A stretch of DNA of 64,000 nucleotides, taken from NCBI GenBank assembly GCA_018894105.1, contig CM032129.1, positions 14,577,968 to 14,641,967 on the forward strand, in the 5' to 3' direction. This DNA comes from Jacaranda mimosifolia (Eukaryota; Streptophyta; Magnoliopsida; Lamiales; Bignoniaceae). Below are positions 40,996-51,556 of this stretch, one piece after another. The notes beneath the pieces are model-generated. The model was not told the DNA's origin. It worked only from the letters and a program-made list of their open reading frames with translations, and searched no databases. The position numbers and the translations under genes were made by a program. The first letter of the stretch is position 1, and each line of letters opens with the position of its first letter.

Positions 40996-41581
40996 TAACC
41001 TTGTCGTTGAACTAAAGTGGCATGATATGCACAAATATGGGATTAGCGAAAATACACGAGATCGACAAAATACACAACCAAGATTAGCATTAAAACTTCC
41101 AACAATATCCAAGATACACTTAAAAATAAAAGCGACATCATTAAAACTCCCGTCTGGGCTTTATATCAGATAAAGATAACTGTAAAAAAATAAAGAACTT
41201 TTGTAGCTAGAACCAGCGCCCTCTCATCGACTTTCCCGAGCAGCAACTTTTACAGCAACTTCGTCGACAACTTTATCAAGCTTATCTATCATGTCGACAC
41301 CAACATCTAGAGGTGGACCCTCAACCTCTTGCTCATGTCCAGAATGAGGCATCCTCGCAGGATGAGATTGTCCATTAAGAAGAGGCGTTCAATAGTAGGG
41401 AACAATTATGCTACATCCACCTCATTGTTCTTGATCTCCAAGGCAAAGTCACTGATGAACAAAAACTCCTTCCATACTTCAACAGCCTTGCAGTGCTGCA
41501 AAACTTCAGCCTCTTCAAGGGGAGTATTCTCGTTGAAATCCTCGAGGAACTCATTCTTTAGAATATTGAGACAAGCTTTAT

Positions 41582-43611
41582 CTATACTCGAATCTCGTAC
41601 CCAAGGAACTCGAGCTGCTTCATGGCCCTATCAAACACCTCATTGGCGTCATCTATGCTAAATGTTACACTAGCATCGATAAATGTTGAACTCAACATAA
41701 ACTGCTGAACGACATCCTTTCTAATATCAGACAACACTTTGAAAAACTCACCTCTAGCATAATGAAGGCAACACTTATACACATGGGCCCGACCTGATAA
41801 AGAAGCCTCCTGGATTGAGGTCATTGACTTCTTTAGCTGCTCCTCTAATCGACTCCTTCCTTCGATAGCAGCTAAGAGCTCAGCATCCTTCTCTTCGAGC
41901 TGCTTAGTCAGCTCCGCGATCCTCGACTCTAAAGATTCGACCTTAGTCTTGGTCAAATTATTATGTTCTTTCTCCAGATCATCACATTTCTTTTCCAACT
42001 TTTACTGGGCAATTTCGCACAACTCGAACTGTCGATGAAGATTATAGCCTAATTGCCCAACCTACAAAAAAGTAAATACATGTTAGGAAAAGAACAATTT
42101 CAGATATTAACTACGGTGAAATGGTATAGTTCGTTTGGCGTTAAATTTTACCATGTTTGCATAATGTGCAAACACCTTCAGAGCATCGACCTGCTCATAA
42201 TTAAACATCTCCACTTGATCTCTTTGGAAAAGGCCAATGGTAATGACAACCAATGGAGTCATTAATGTCTAGGCCCACACCCATCATTGTCGAAGAATTT
42301 GACACCCCAATTTTTATGCTAACGTGAGGTTGGGGAAATGTGGGTAAGTTGCACAATTGCTCCACGAGAAGCGTCTCGTAAATAGCTATGTCGGCATCAA
42401 TAGCCTTCCCCTTTCCCTTATCCATGGCACTTTTCTTAGGAGTGTCCTGCCCTTCGACCTCCGTTGCTTTCCTCTTAGGTCGAAGAGCTAGTTACTTGCT
42501 GCTCCCACACTCCAAGCTACAGGGGATAGACTAGCTAGCAGCACTTATTCAGCCTTAGCAACTTGACTCGTTGCCTCTCGACAAGCCACTGCAGCCTCAT
42601 AGTGCTCCTGGGCTCTCTATTACTTCTGCATAGCTATTTGCCTAGCTCGATTCATGATGGACTGACCTGCAAGATAAAAACCATCTCGATCAAAAACTAA
42701 ACATGTAACGCATACCGATAAAAGTTTAGATAAGTCAGTTTCTACTGATAAAAATTATTAGTCCAACTCAGGTTCTCGTCATTGTTCATCTCTACCCTCT
42801 TCATTTACCAATCCCTGGGGATATTAAAATCGACCCCACTGGGAGCTCGGACATAGAAATACGTCTTCTTCCAAGTTTGTCCATGGGAAGAAAAAGGGGT
42901 CACAAAATTTTTTCGACGTGTTCGAGCAGTCAGGTAGAAAAATCCTGACTCCCCCTTACTCTTGTGTTTTGAGACATCGAGTAATGAAAAAAATTGTTAC
43001 AATTGGCCCACAAAAAGGGTTGGTCATGAATCATCATTAAAATAATAAAGTTGTATTGGAGGGAAAAGCAATTGGGTAACAACTGAGTTATGTAAACATA
43101 GAGACCTCTCAATAAGTCAACTATGGGCTAAGCTAGAGGAGACCTAAGCCCACACTTCAAGGTGTCCGAAAAAACGATCACACATCCTTTAAGAGGTGTA
43201 CGCATCATCTCTCCTACCTTAGGTTTAATTAGTTTAAATCCCTTAGGAATAAAATACTTCACCCTAATCGACCTCAAATCATTCATGGCAGATATAATTT
43301 CACTATAATGGCGATCATAAATAATCTACCCCTCGATCGAGGAGGCTAGTTATCCTCCCCAGATCGCCACACCTCATCGATCACTGGCTCAGAAGGCTTT
43401 ACTTTGCTGATAATAAGGTTGGAAGGCCCAACCCTTCATCAACCTCTACTTCCCCTTAGACGACATCTACTTTCTCCGGCTTACTAGAAGAACCTAACTC
43501 GCTACTTGATGTCTCATCTAAACTACTATTCCCACTAGTCAAAGCATTCAACGATCGGGTCTTCTTAGAATTAGAACTCTCAATTCTATCCTCCCCAACA
43601 ACTCTAGCCAT
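41582..43611 (-). pseudogene. Antisense extra ORF of the Tat element (Transposase_28-like)
   Basis: Reads opposite to gag-pol. It begins at 43611 (MARVVGEDRIESSNSKK), passes a Ser/acid-rich N-terminus, then a block near 43230-42930 with GCVIVFSDTLKCGLRSPLA, YVYITQLLPNCF and QYNFIILMM. This pattern fits the family annotated as putative gypsy-type transposon (PF04195). The C-terminal part at 41998-41582 is a coiled coil rich in K and E (LEKEHNNL, ESRIAELTKQLEEKDAEL), followed by a domain with YARGEFFKVLSDIRKD. Several stops break it (for example near 43126). Antisense ORFs at this position are known from Retand-type elements; their role is unknown. Confidence 0.72.
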
Positions 43612-44090
43612 TTATATGAACAAAAAAGAAGCAAAGCAGACTAAATAGGAGAAGCAAGAGACTTGCACAAGATAGACGCACAAACTAAGAATAGCAGATT
43701 GCTAAAATGTGACCTGAATTCTCTAAAATTAAACATCTCAATGATGCAGTAAAAGGGCTAAATAGAGGATAAAAATAACTATTTATAGGCTAGGTCCAGT
43801 ATGCCAACCGGTTAAATTGACCGACTATCAAATAATTAATGCATAGCCGTCGATCATCAGTGCACGAATATCAGTGTAACCGCCCAAAATGGTCCCGCCT
43901 CCAAAACCCCAATTGAGATTCAAAATCGATCCTGGCTAAGCCTCAAAAATGGTTCCCACCTTCAAACCCTAGTCGAGACTTGAAATTGGCCTTGGTCAAA
44001 CCTCAAAAATGGTTATCGCGGCTCGAACTAAGTTTTCAACCATTGAGACACGTTACTCCCTACTTTGATTTGTATATAGTAGGTCAAACT

Positions 44091-44108
44091 ATGGAGTGGG
44101 AGGACTCC
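44091..44108 (+). other. Polypurine tract before the 3' LTR
   Basis: The purine-rich run GGAGTGGGAGGA lies just upstream of the 3' LTR, the expected plus-strand primer site. Confidence 0.65.
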
Positions 44109-44831
44109 TAGTAGGGGTATAACCCACAAGCCTGACAAAATGCCAGCCCAGTATTAAGTCTAAGAAAACCAAGCCCAAGCAGGTTTGCCAAGAACAAACT
44201 AGGCCCTGGGCCCAGATGCACCAATCTTGAAGTTTATGGAAGTTTAGATCGACCTAAGAGGTCGATCCTCCCAACCATAGAGGTTGGAACATGCAATTGG
44301 TGAGGCGGCCGCCTGGCAGAAGGAGCATTATTGGCAGCCCTTGTCCACCAATTGTATTCGCATTAAATGCAATCGAACCACCCTCATGTATGTATTTAAT
44401 GGCCTTGATAGTACATCACCTTCGCATTAATGGCAGTAAGGGCATTCCTAATTATTGGCCGGTCACAAGCATAATGCTAGGGGAGGTCAAAAAGATCTAA
44501 ATTATCCCTACCTAAGGAAGAAAAGATCTAACCCGTGTTGGGGCTAAGATTATCTTTTCCACTTCTTGCTAAGGATTATAAATACCTTCATCTCAAAAAT
44601 AAAGGTACGCCTTCAATAGACTCTAAGTTGTTACTTTGTCAAATTATGCCCTGATCAAATACTAACTTAAGCATCAGAGGATCTTAGCCGAGGACCCTCT
44701 CAGCCAGCCTAATGTTTGTTCACTGGTTGTAGGATTCAGCCCGCACCTCATATCCTTCACCCATCTTTCTAGTTGATTTGGACCACCAGGTCGAAACAAA
44801 GAAGCCCATCTTACCAAAAAAGATATCATCA
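44109..44831 (+). repeat. 3' LTR of the Tat element
   Basis: Aligns with 34312-35033 and ends GATATCATCA. Substitutions are frequent by eye, so the insertion is not recent. Confidence 0.92.
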
Positions 44832-45126
44832 ATAAGATATGATCAAATGTGTAGAAAAAATAAATAATTGGTTCAAAATCTGATAAATAGTAGCTTCCCC
44901 AAATGTCAGAATCCAACTTTTCCACATTAAGAATTAAACAATTGCATATTAACTATGTCAAACCTGACTCCATATGCTTTATTGTCAATCAAGAATAATT
45001 TATAAAAACCACTCAGCATTTTTCTTCAAAAACAACAACTTACATGCATAGCTATACAAATGCAGCCAAATATTGCTTAATATAAGAAGAAATGCAAACA
45101 CTAGCATTTTAGAAGTCCTAAATAAA
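44832..45126. repeat. Internal CACTA duplication, copy 1 right part
   Basis: Begins with the second ATAAG and matches about 46586-46878, including AGCTTCCC, AAATGTCA and GCATAGCTATACAAATGC. It continues copy 1 from 34311 across the retrotransposon. Confidence 0.88.
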
Positions 45127-46171
45127 AGAATAGTTGGGCCTGCCTAATTTTGTGAAACACCAGGATAACTTCAAGAGCATGGACACATTTAAAATGAGGT
45201 GTACATAAGAATTTGATGCTATTATAAATCCTTTTGTTTCATTCAAAAACCAAAAGATAAATAACTATGTCCATTTGTTATACTTTCATGAAGACAATGG
45301 CACTAGAATTTTGAAATCCAACTTCCAAATTTGACTTATTTTTACCACATCTGACTAAAAATTGCAATAGTTGTTTCTTGAATTTGACAAATGTGCCCAG
45401 ATAATTACAGTACTAGTTTAAATAATTATTTCTAGTGACATTGTGGAAATAAAGTTCCTATCATTCTTTCTTTCAAATGTAAGTTGACAATGACAATTGC
45501 TAAAGCAAAATAAATGCAAGTTTAAAGCTTAGCTAATAAATGAGCTAAACGAGAGCAATATTTATGTCAGAAGGTTCTTTCCCCTACTTTTATCATCTTA
45601 CAAAGCACAATGCATCATGAGAATTCTCCAAGCACAAACTTAAGGGTGAGAGCTGGAACTTAGTTAATACATATTTGTTACCCTCTTATAACCACATTAA
45701 AATATTCTAAAGCATAGATTTTCAGAACTTTATACTCAAAGTAATTTATGTTTTGACTTCTTATCCTCTTTCCAGTCCAACTTTATATCGTAAGTTAAAT
45801 ACCTAAAATTATTTATCATCATTATCAGATATGAAAGGAGCAATTTACTTGAAGGCTTTTACAACATTCTTTAGCTCAAGGTCTTCTAATATGTTTCTCG
45901 CTCTTAGAGGAACTTCTGCAAAAACCATATGAAGTGATAAGTTATGTAATAAAAATTGCAAATACAGATCTCTTCACAAGTAAAAAACAAGCATTCCATG
46001 TAAATACTGTCTACAATTTTAGACCAATCACTTTAGAGGTGTAATTTAGTTCATAATGTATTGCAAACTAAGTAAAGCACTTAGTCATATCTCATAAATC
46101 ATGACCAAAGGTAACATAGAAAACAAACCAAGGTTGATTTAGATACTTACAGTCAAATGAAATCTACTCTT
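45127..46171. other. CACTA interior, no gene seen
   Basis: AT-rich sequence between the two copies of the internal duplication. No domain-bearing ORF was found. Confidence 0.6.
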
Positions 46172-46878
46172 ATTTAATTTCTAACATGTATTTAAAATAG
46201 GTTTATATAATTGAAAATGCAAAATGACACAATAAATTAGTATAGATCACATTTAAAGTATAAGTTGAGGAATGATACATGATTGTGGTAGAAATACTTG
46301 AAGATACAATCAAGTAATTTATTAAACAGCAACAATATTCTTAAAGAATATGGGGTTGCTGCATACCTTTTGGGCAAACCCCACATAAACACAAGCCATC
46401 TGTCTATGTTAACTTGAGTTAATTAGACTTAAATTTTAGCAATTAATTAATTTAATATACATAGTAGTGTAATTAAATTCTTGAACTTAATATTATTTGC
46501 TACACATATATATATATATATATATATATCTCAATTGTGATATAATTAGAACCTATCACAAGATATTTTATAATTTTGATTTGAATGGTATAAGATCTTA
46601 TCAAATGTGTAGAAAAAATAAATAATAGGTCCAAAAATTGGCAAATAGTAGCTTCCCAAATGTCATAATCCAAGTTTTCCACATTAAGAATTAAATAATT
46701 GCATATTAACTAAGTCAAACCTGACTCCATATGCCTTATTGCCGTTCAAGAATAATTTATAAAAACCATTCAGCATTTTTATTCAAAAACAACAACTTAC
46801 ATGCATAGCTATACAAATGCGACCAAATATTGCCTAATATAAGAAGAAATGCAAACATTGGTATTTTAGAAATCCTAA
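46172..46878. repeat. Internal CACTA duplication, copy 2 (empty site)
   Basis: Direct repeat of 33900-34311 plus 44832-45126. At about 46586-46592 it reads GGTATAAGATC with a single ATAAG, the pre-insertion state of the Tat retrotransposon site. A TA microsatellite near 46507-46529 is specific to this copy. Confidence 0.88.
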
Positions 46879-47934
46879 AATTACCCAACTTTTATTTTTC
46901 AGTAGGATTTCTTTATTCCCAATTTTTTGTCAATTTACATAAAATGCTAAACAAAACTCATATAAATAAGGAAATAAACAGTGAACTAGCCTAGCTTACT
47001 AGAACAAAATATCAATGTAAATTTGATCAAAAAATATGCTATCTTTCCAAGGAAAAAAGAGCATTTAATTTTAGTAGGGTACTTGTACAAATCTTGTAGA
47101 ATGCTAATGGTCGTTGATCAAAATTTCTAATTTAGTGTGCCAGTACAATCAATGCCATAGATTTATCCTCAATTCTGCAAGTAGAGAGAGACAAATGGAG
47201 TTAAGAGGAAGCAAAGGGAAAGAAAACAGAGGTACAAAATATTGGGGGTTTAGTAAATGGAGTTTAAAAAAAAGAAAAGAAAATTGAGTTTGAAACAAAA
47301 TTTCATACCACCCACTTCCTCAATCAAACTCTATTCTATTCTTTTGATGTTGTTGCAAAGGATGGGCTCTATTCTACAAATCCCAAATATGAAATAGATT
47401 ATTATGAAATTGCTAAGGGAAAATATACAAAAATAGAAACACCAACAAAAATTTACTTGTAACACTCAAATGTTTTTTAGATCCAACACCATAAACCCTA
47501 GATGCTTCCCACTCTTCGCAAACTCGACCTCGGTTACTCCTGGTGCCAGTGAATCTTTATATATTTTCGATTGAACTTCTTCATGTACATTTGATTTTTC
47601 TCCAAGTACTTGAGTTTTTGTTGCTCTTTGCTTCTTCGATTCGAGTTATTTGGGAGTTTTCAATTTGACTAGATTTGGGAAAGGAATATCACTATTGATT
47701 CAGGAGTTTACACAACCGATAATATTTTCTTTTTGTTAGATTTGGGAGTTAGGGTTTGGGTTTTGATTTGTTTCTTAGAAGGGACATGAGCTGTTAATAA
47801 ATGGAAAAAAAAGAATCGCCTTCTAACCTAATTTGCTTAGTGGTTTGAAGGTTATTAAAATCAATTCTTTCAATAATGTCTAGTGTTCGATCCTCACTTA
47901 TATAAAAAGTTTTCAAATTTTATTAAATAATTGT
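46879..47934. other. CACTA right interior, no gene seen
   Basis: AT-rich with no supported coding sequence. It leads into the right subterminal repeats. Confidence 0.6.
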
Positions 47935-48190
47935 GATCAATTTATGACCGATATACAGTCAGTCATAATTTAGTAACCGTATCCAAGAAAATAGCACAAT
48001 TTAGTGACCAACTTTGTGACTCCAAAAAATCCGGTGACATGAGCGGTCACTAATTTAGTCATAAAGTCGGTCACTAATCGGTAACTTTTTCTGAAAAAAA
48101 AAATAATAATAATAATAGGATCGATCACAAATCAGTCACAGAGCGATCATTATTTGTGACCGTTCACTATTTTGTGGACTGTGGTCATTA
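47935..48190. repeat. CACTA right subterminal repeat array
   Basis: Repeated GTCACTAA / TTTAGTGACC / GTGACC motifs in both orientations, mirroring 25945-26420. Confidence 0.75.
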
Positions 48191-48323
48191 AAACCTTGTT
48201 TTTTAGTAGTGAATTATGAGTACTGCGTAAGCAAGTTTAACATTCAACGCTTTCAAATTATACGTACTATGTACATGCAATCCTTCCATCACCTAATCAC
48301 TTCATTGGACTTAGGATATTGAT

Positions 48324-51300
48324 TGTAACACCCCTGAAATTCGATATTTTGGAAAAATACGGATTTAGAATTTAAGATATTGATTGATCGGATTTTAGGG
48401 CTTGAAAAAAATAATAAAAAGGATTCAATTGCAAGAATTTTGAAATCTTTGGGGTCAATTTGCAATTTTTAGAAATTCTATTGGATGACATTTTCAAATT
48501 TTGGGGGTTGCATGGCATTTATTTTGGGTCAAAGGGTCAAATGTTAGGCACTAAGATTTTCTGGGGGCCTGATTGAAGGAAGGCCAAATCTAGTGGACTT
48601 AATTGAAGGATGCTGGAACTTTTTGTGGCTAAATTGAAAAAGTTAGAAAATTCAATTATATATATTGAATTTTGCAATTCCACCCTTATTTTTCTTCATC
48701 TTCACCACCGAGAACCCCCTCTTCCCCCTTCGATGATTTCTCTAGCAATAGCCCTTTTCCCATATATGCTCCGATAACCTTCTTCCTCTCATTTCCAGCT
48801 TCACGTTGATACCACATGCACACACAAACTACCGGTGGGTCACCATAAAAAGAAGCTTGAAGGTGGACTGTGGCAGAGGTGACGTGCTGAGGCTCAGCTC
48901 AAGGATTTCACCGGTAGCTTCAGTTTCTCAAATGGACCACCGGCGGCGAAGTAATTAAAGAAAAACCGCGGCAGCGAAGCTTAGAGGCATTGAGCATTTG
49001 GAGGAGAAATTAAAGGCTTTCCTGGAGGATTTTGATAAAATTGATCAGGGATTTGGATTTGTTGAGCTGAAATGTAGCTTCTGGTTGGGTTGTGATATTT
49101 TTCAGCAGTGACGGATGGTGGCCGGCAACGGCGCTCTGGCGGTGCTCTGGTGACCTTAGAATAGTTTCTTTTTCTCGTTCAGACGATCGCAGTGGTGCTC
49201 TTGGTTCATGATTCCAAGGCCTCGATAAGTAATTTTGGGTAATAGAGGGTTAAGAATTAAGCTTTAATTGAATTGTACCTTGTTATATATATAATGCGTA
49301 TGTTGTACTTTCCTAATTTAGATTGTATCTATGCTAAGAATAGGATTTGGGATGTATTGATATAAATGTGATTGTGATTGGGATTCCTAAGCAAGGAGTA
49401 CCTATAAGTTGTGGACCCAGATATTTGTTATGTTGGAATTAATTGAGTTAATTAAAGGATTTGAACCTTAACTTCTGGATTTATGGATTTAGATCCAAGT
49501 GATAGTAATTGGAATATTATTGTGAATTTGGATGATATGACGAGAACGATTATGTAATTAAGAACTAGTTATTGCTTAGTTATTAGACTTGATATGAAAT
49601 CGAGATTAATTTGGATATAATTGATCTTATTGGTTGTTATTAGATCGATAGAGCCGTTTAAGCTTTAAATTATCATGTTAATATGATTATTTGGTGAATT
49701 TGGATTAATGATAAGCATGATAGTGATGCTGGGAGTCAAATATGGATTTTGATTGTAATTATACTATTTTGGTTAGGTGAAGTGGAAGTGGGTCCCGTGG
49801 ACCGATAGACGGCAGATTGTGATAGTTTTCTCTGATACTACAAGAGGTGAGGCTCTGCCGTTCTGGCCTTAATTATATCTATTCTTGTGAAATGACCCCT
49901 ATGAGGGTTCAACGTGCTTGTGTACTGTACTTGTTCTTGTTATTGAAACCCGTAAATTGTTTGAGATCTTGTTTGTCGTCTATTGCTTGTTTCGTAAACC
50001 CCTGTGAGGGCTTATTTGAATTGATTATTGATATCGTATGGCCTTGTCGGTATATTTTTTTATTGAATTTATTTATAGATACTTTTATGCAAAATCTATT
50101 TGGGCCAAGTGCTAATCCCAGCGGAATGCTGGGAGTACTATTCTGGATTTGTATTATTGTATTGATGATAGAAATAGTGTTATTGGTTGACTTGGTTTGC
50201 GATCTTAACTTTGGGCAGTCGGGGGTTGACTGTGACCTAAGGCTTGATCGGCTAGGATCGATCCTACTGATTCGTGTGGTTGCGATCTTATCCTCGGGGG
50301 AGGCTTGATCGGCGAGGATTGATTTTAACGATTCATGCTGCAGCAGTTTGGCGAGTTGGCCACTCGTCGAAGGGATATAAGGGGGTAGGCCATTTCACGG
50401 TCGTATTGAGGGGATATAAGGGGGTAGACCATTTTACGATCGTATCAAGGCGATATAAGGGGGCAGACCATTTTACGATCGTATCAAGGCGATATAAAGG
50501 GGGTAGGCCATTTTACGGTCGTATCATTTATACAAGTGTCAAGGCGATATAAAGGGGCAGGTCATTTCAAGGTCGTATTGGTTATACAGTATCAAGGGGG
50601 TATAAGAGAGAAGGCCGTTTTACGGTCGAATCATTTATACACAATCGGAAAGAATAAAAGGGAAAGCCGTTACACGGTCGTACATGTAAAATATACTATT
50701 ACACTGGTTTTGTAAAATGTTCTTGTCTAGTCTATTTTATAAAAGTGATCAAAATCTTGGATTTTGAAAGCTGAATATTTCATGAAACAATTTTGTTCAC
50801 TGAATTTCATTAAATCTAATCATGTCTATGAGTTCTGAAATTTTCTATGAAATTTATTTAAATGTGAAACGACTCTTCACCGGTATGGGATGGCATTGAG
50901 TTAACTCTTTAAAGTGTTGTATAATAAATACTAGTTTTTGGTTTAGTTCGTAGATTCCGTGAACTCCTTCAAATCTCCAGTACCCAAATATGTAACTTGT
51001 ATTTTAGTTATTTGAATTCAGAACGAATGTTCTTTTATACCAACATATTGTACTCCATTTCATTCTGATTCCTCCTACACTTGCAAATGCTTGCCCCACT
51101 GAGTCATTCGGACTCACCCTCTTTGTGTTTTTCCTTTTGTTCTTCGGCTAGATTGAAGAGTAGAAGGCATCCTGAGCTTGGGCTACCTTTTGGCATAGTG
51201 TAAATATTGTTATCATGATATCTATAACGATAAGGATGCGAGATGTTATGGTTGAATTGTAACAGGGGGCGTAGGTTAAGTTGGTGTCTTTTCTACTGCA

Positions 51301-51551
51301 AAGTATGACAGGTTGGGGTCCCTGATGAGTGATGTATATATATAAGTTAAATTATTAGTCTTTGAGAAATTTTGACTTGCTATGAGAACTTGGGTTTTGC
51401 TTGTCATTTGCAGCATGACTAGCTTAAATTTTAAATTATGAAATTTCTTAGGTTGAGAATTTTGGAGGGTGTAGTTGGTTTTGAAAAAAAAAAAATAGTA
51501 TTGGAGTAGCACCTCGATTCGAAGCAAGCACCTCTTGGACGAGGCATTACA
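48324..51551 (+). mobile_element. Solo LTR of a gypsy-like retrotransposon
   Basis: A 3228-bp unit begins TGTAACACCCCTGAAATTCG and ends GAGGCATTACA. It is flanked by the 5-bp duplication TTGAT at 48319-48323 and 51552-51556. No gag or pol lies next to it, so it is best read as a solo LTR left by recombination between two LTRs. The TGTAACACCCC start and the length over 3 kb are common among plant Ty3/gypsy chromoviruses; the lineage is inferred. The 153-aa and 92-aa ORFs inside it have no domain. Confidence 0.85.
50371..50690 (+). repeat. Minisatellite of about 40 bp inside the solo LTR
   Basis: Six to seven units with GATATAAGGGGG, GGCCATTT.ACGGTCGTATC-like parts. The first three or four are 39-40 bp; later units carry extra TTATACA-containing sequence. 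The units are head to tail without unique spacers, so this is not a CRISPR-type array. Confidence 0.88.
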
Positions 51552-51556
51552 TTGAT

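Larger units (their letters stand above)
34312..44831 (+). mobile_element. Ty3/gypsy LTR retrotransposon, Tat lineage
   Basis: Complete 10,520-bp element with two LTRs of 722 and 723 bp and an ATAAG target duplication. Sense-strand gag, protease, reverse transcriptase, RNase H, a second (archaeal-type) RNase H and integrase remnants lie in order, followed by a tandem-repeat zone and an antisense extra ORF. The second RNase H after the first, the long 3' region and the antisense ORF point to the Tat/Retand group. Many stops, frameshifts and obvious LTR-LTR differences show that it is old and inactive. Confidence 0.93.
25932..48211. mobile_element. CACTA (En/Spm) DNA transposon, host of a nested retrotransposon
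   Basis: The left end CACTACCAAAAAAGC at 25932 is matched in reverse complement by CACTACTAAAAAACAAGG at the right end, 48211. Both ends carry subterminal repeats built on GGTCACTAA / TTAGTGACC / GGTCACAAAT (25950-26410 and 47935-48190), which are the binding-site arrays typical of CACTA elements. Minus-strand TNP2-type and Transposase_24-like genes lie inside. Total span is 22.3 kb; without the nested 10.5-kb retrotransposon it is about 11.8 kb, a normal autonomous CACTA size. The flanking 3-bp sequences (TTA left, AAT right) do not match, so the target duplication has mutated or the ends come from two related copies. Confidence 0.82.

Noticed and set aside
49847..50552. 153-aa and 92-aa open frames as genes
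   Set aside because: They lie inside the solo LTR, and the second one translates the minisatellite. No domain is visible.
50371..50690. Repeat array as a CRISPR
   Set aside because: The units are directly adjacent without unique spacers, and the DNA is from a plant nucleus.
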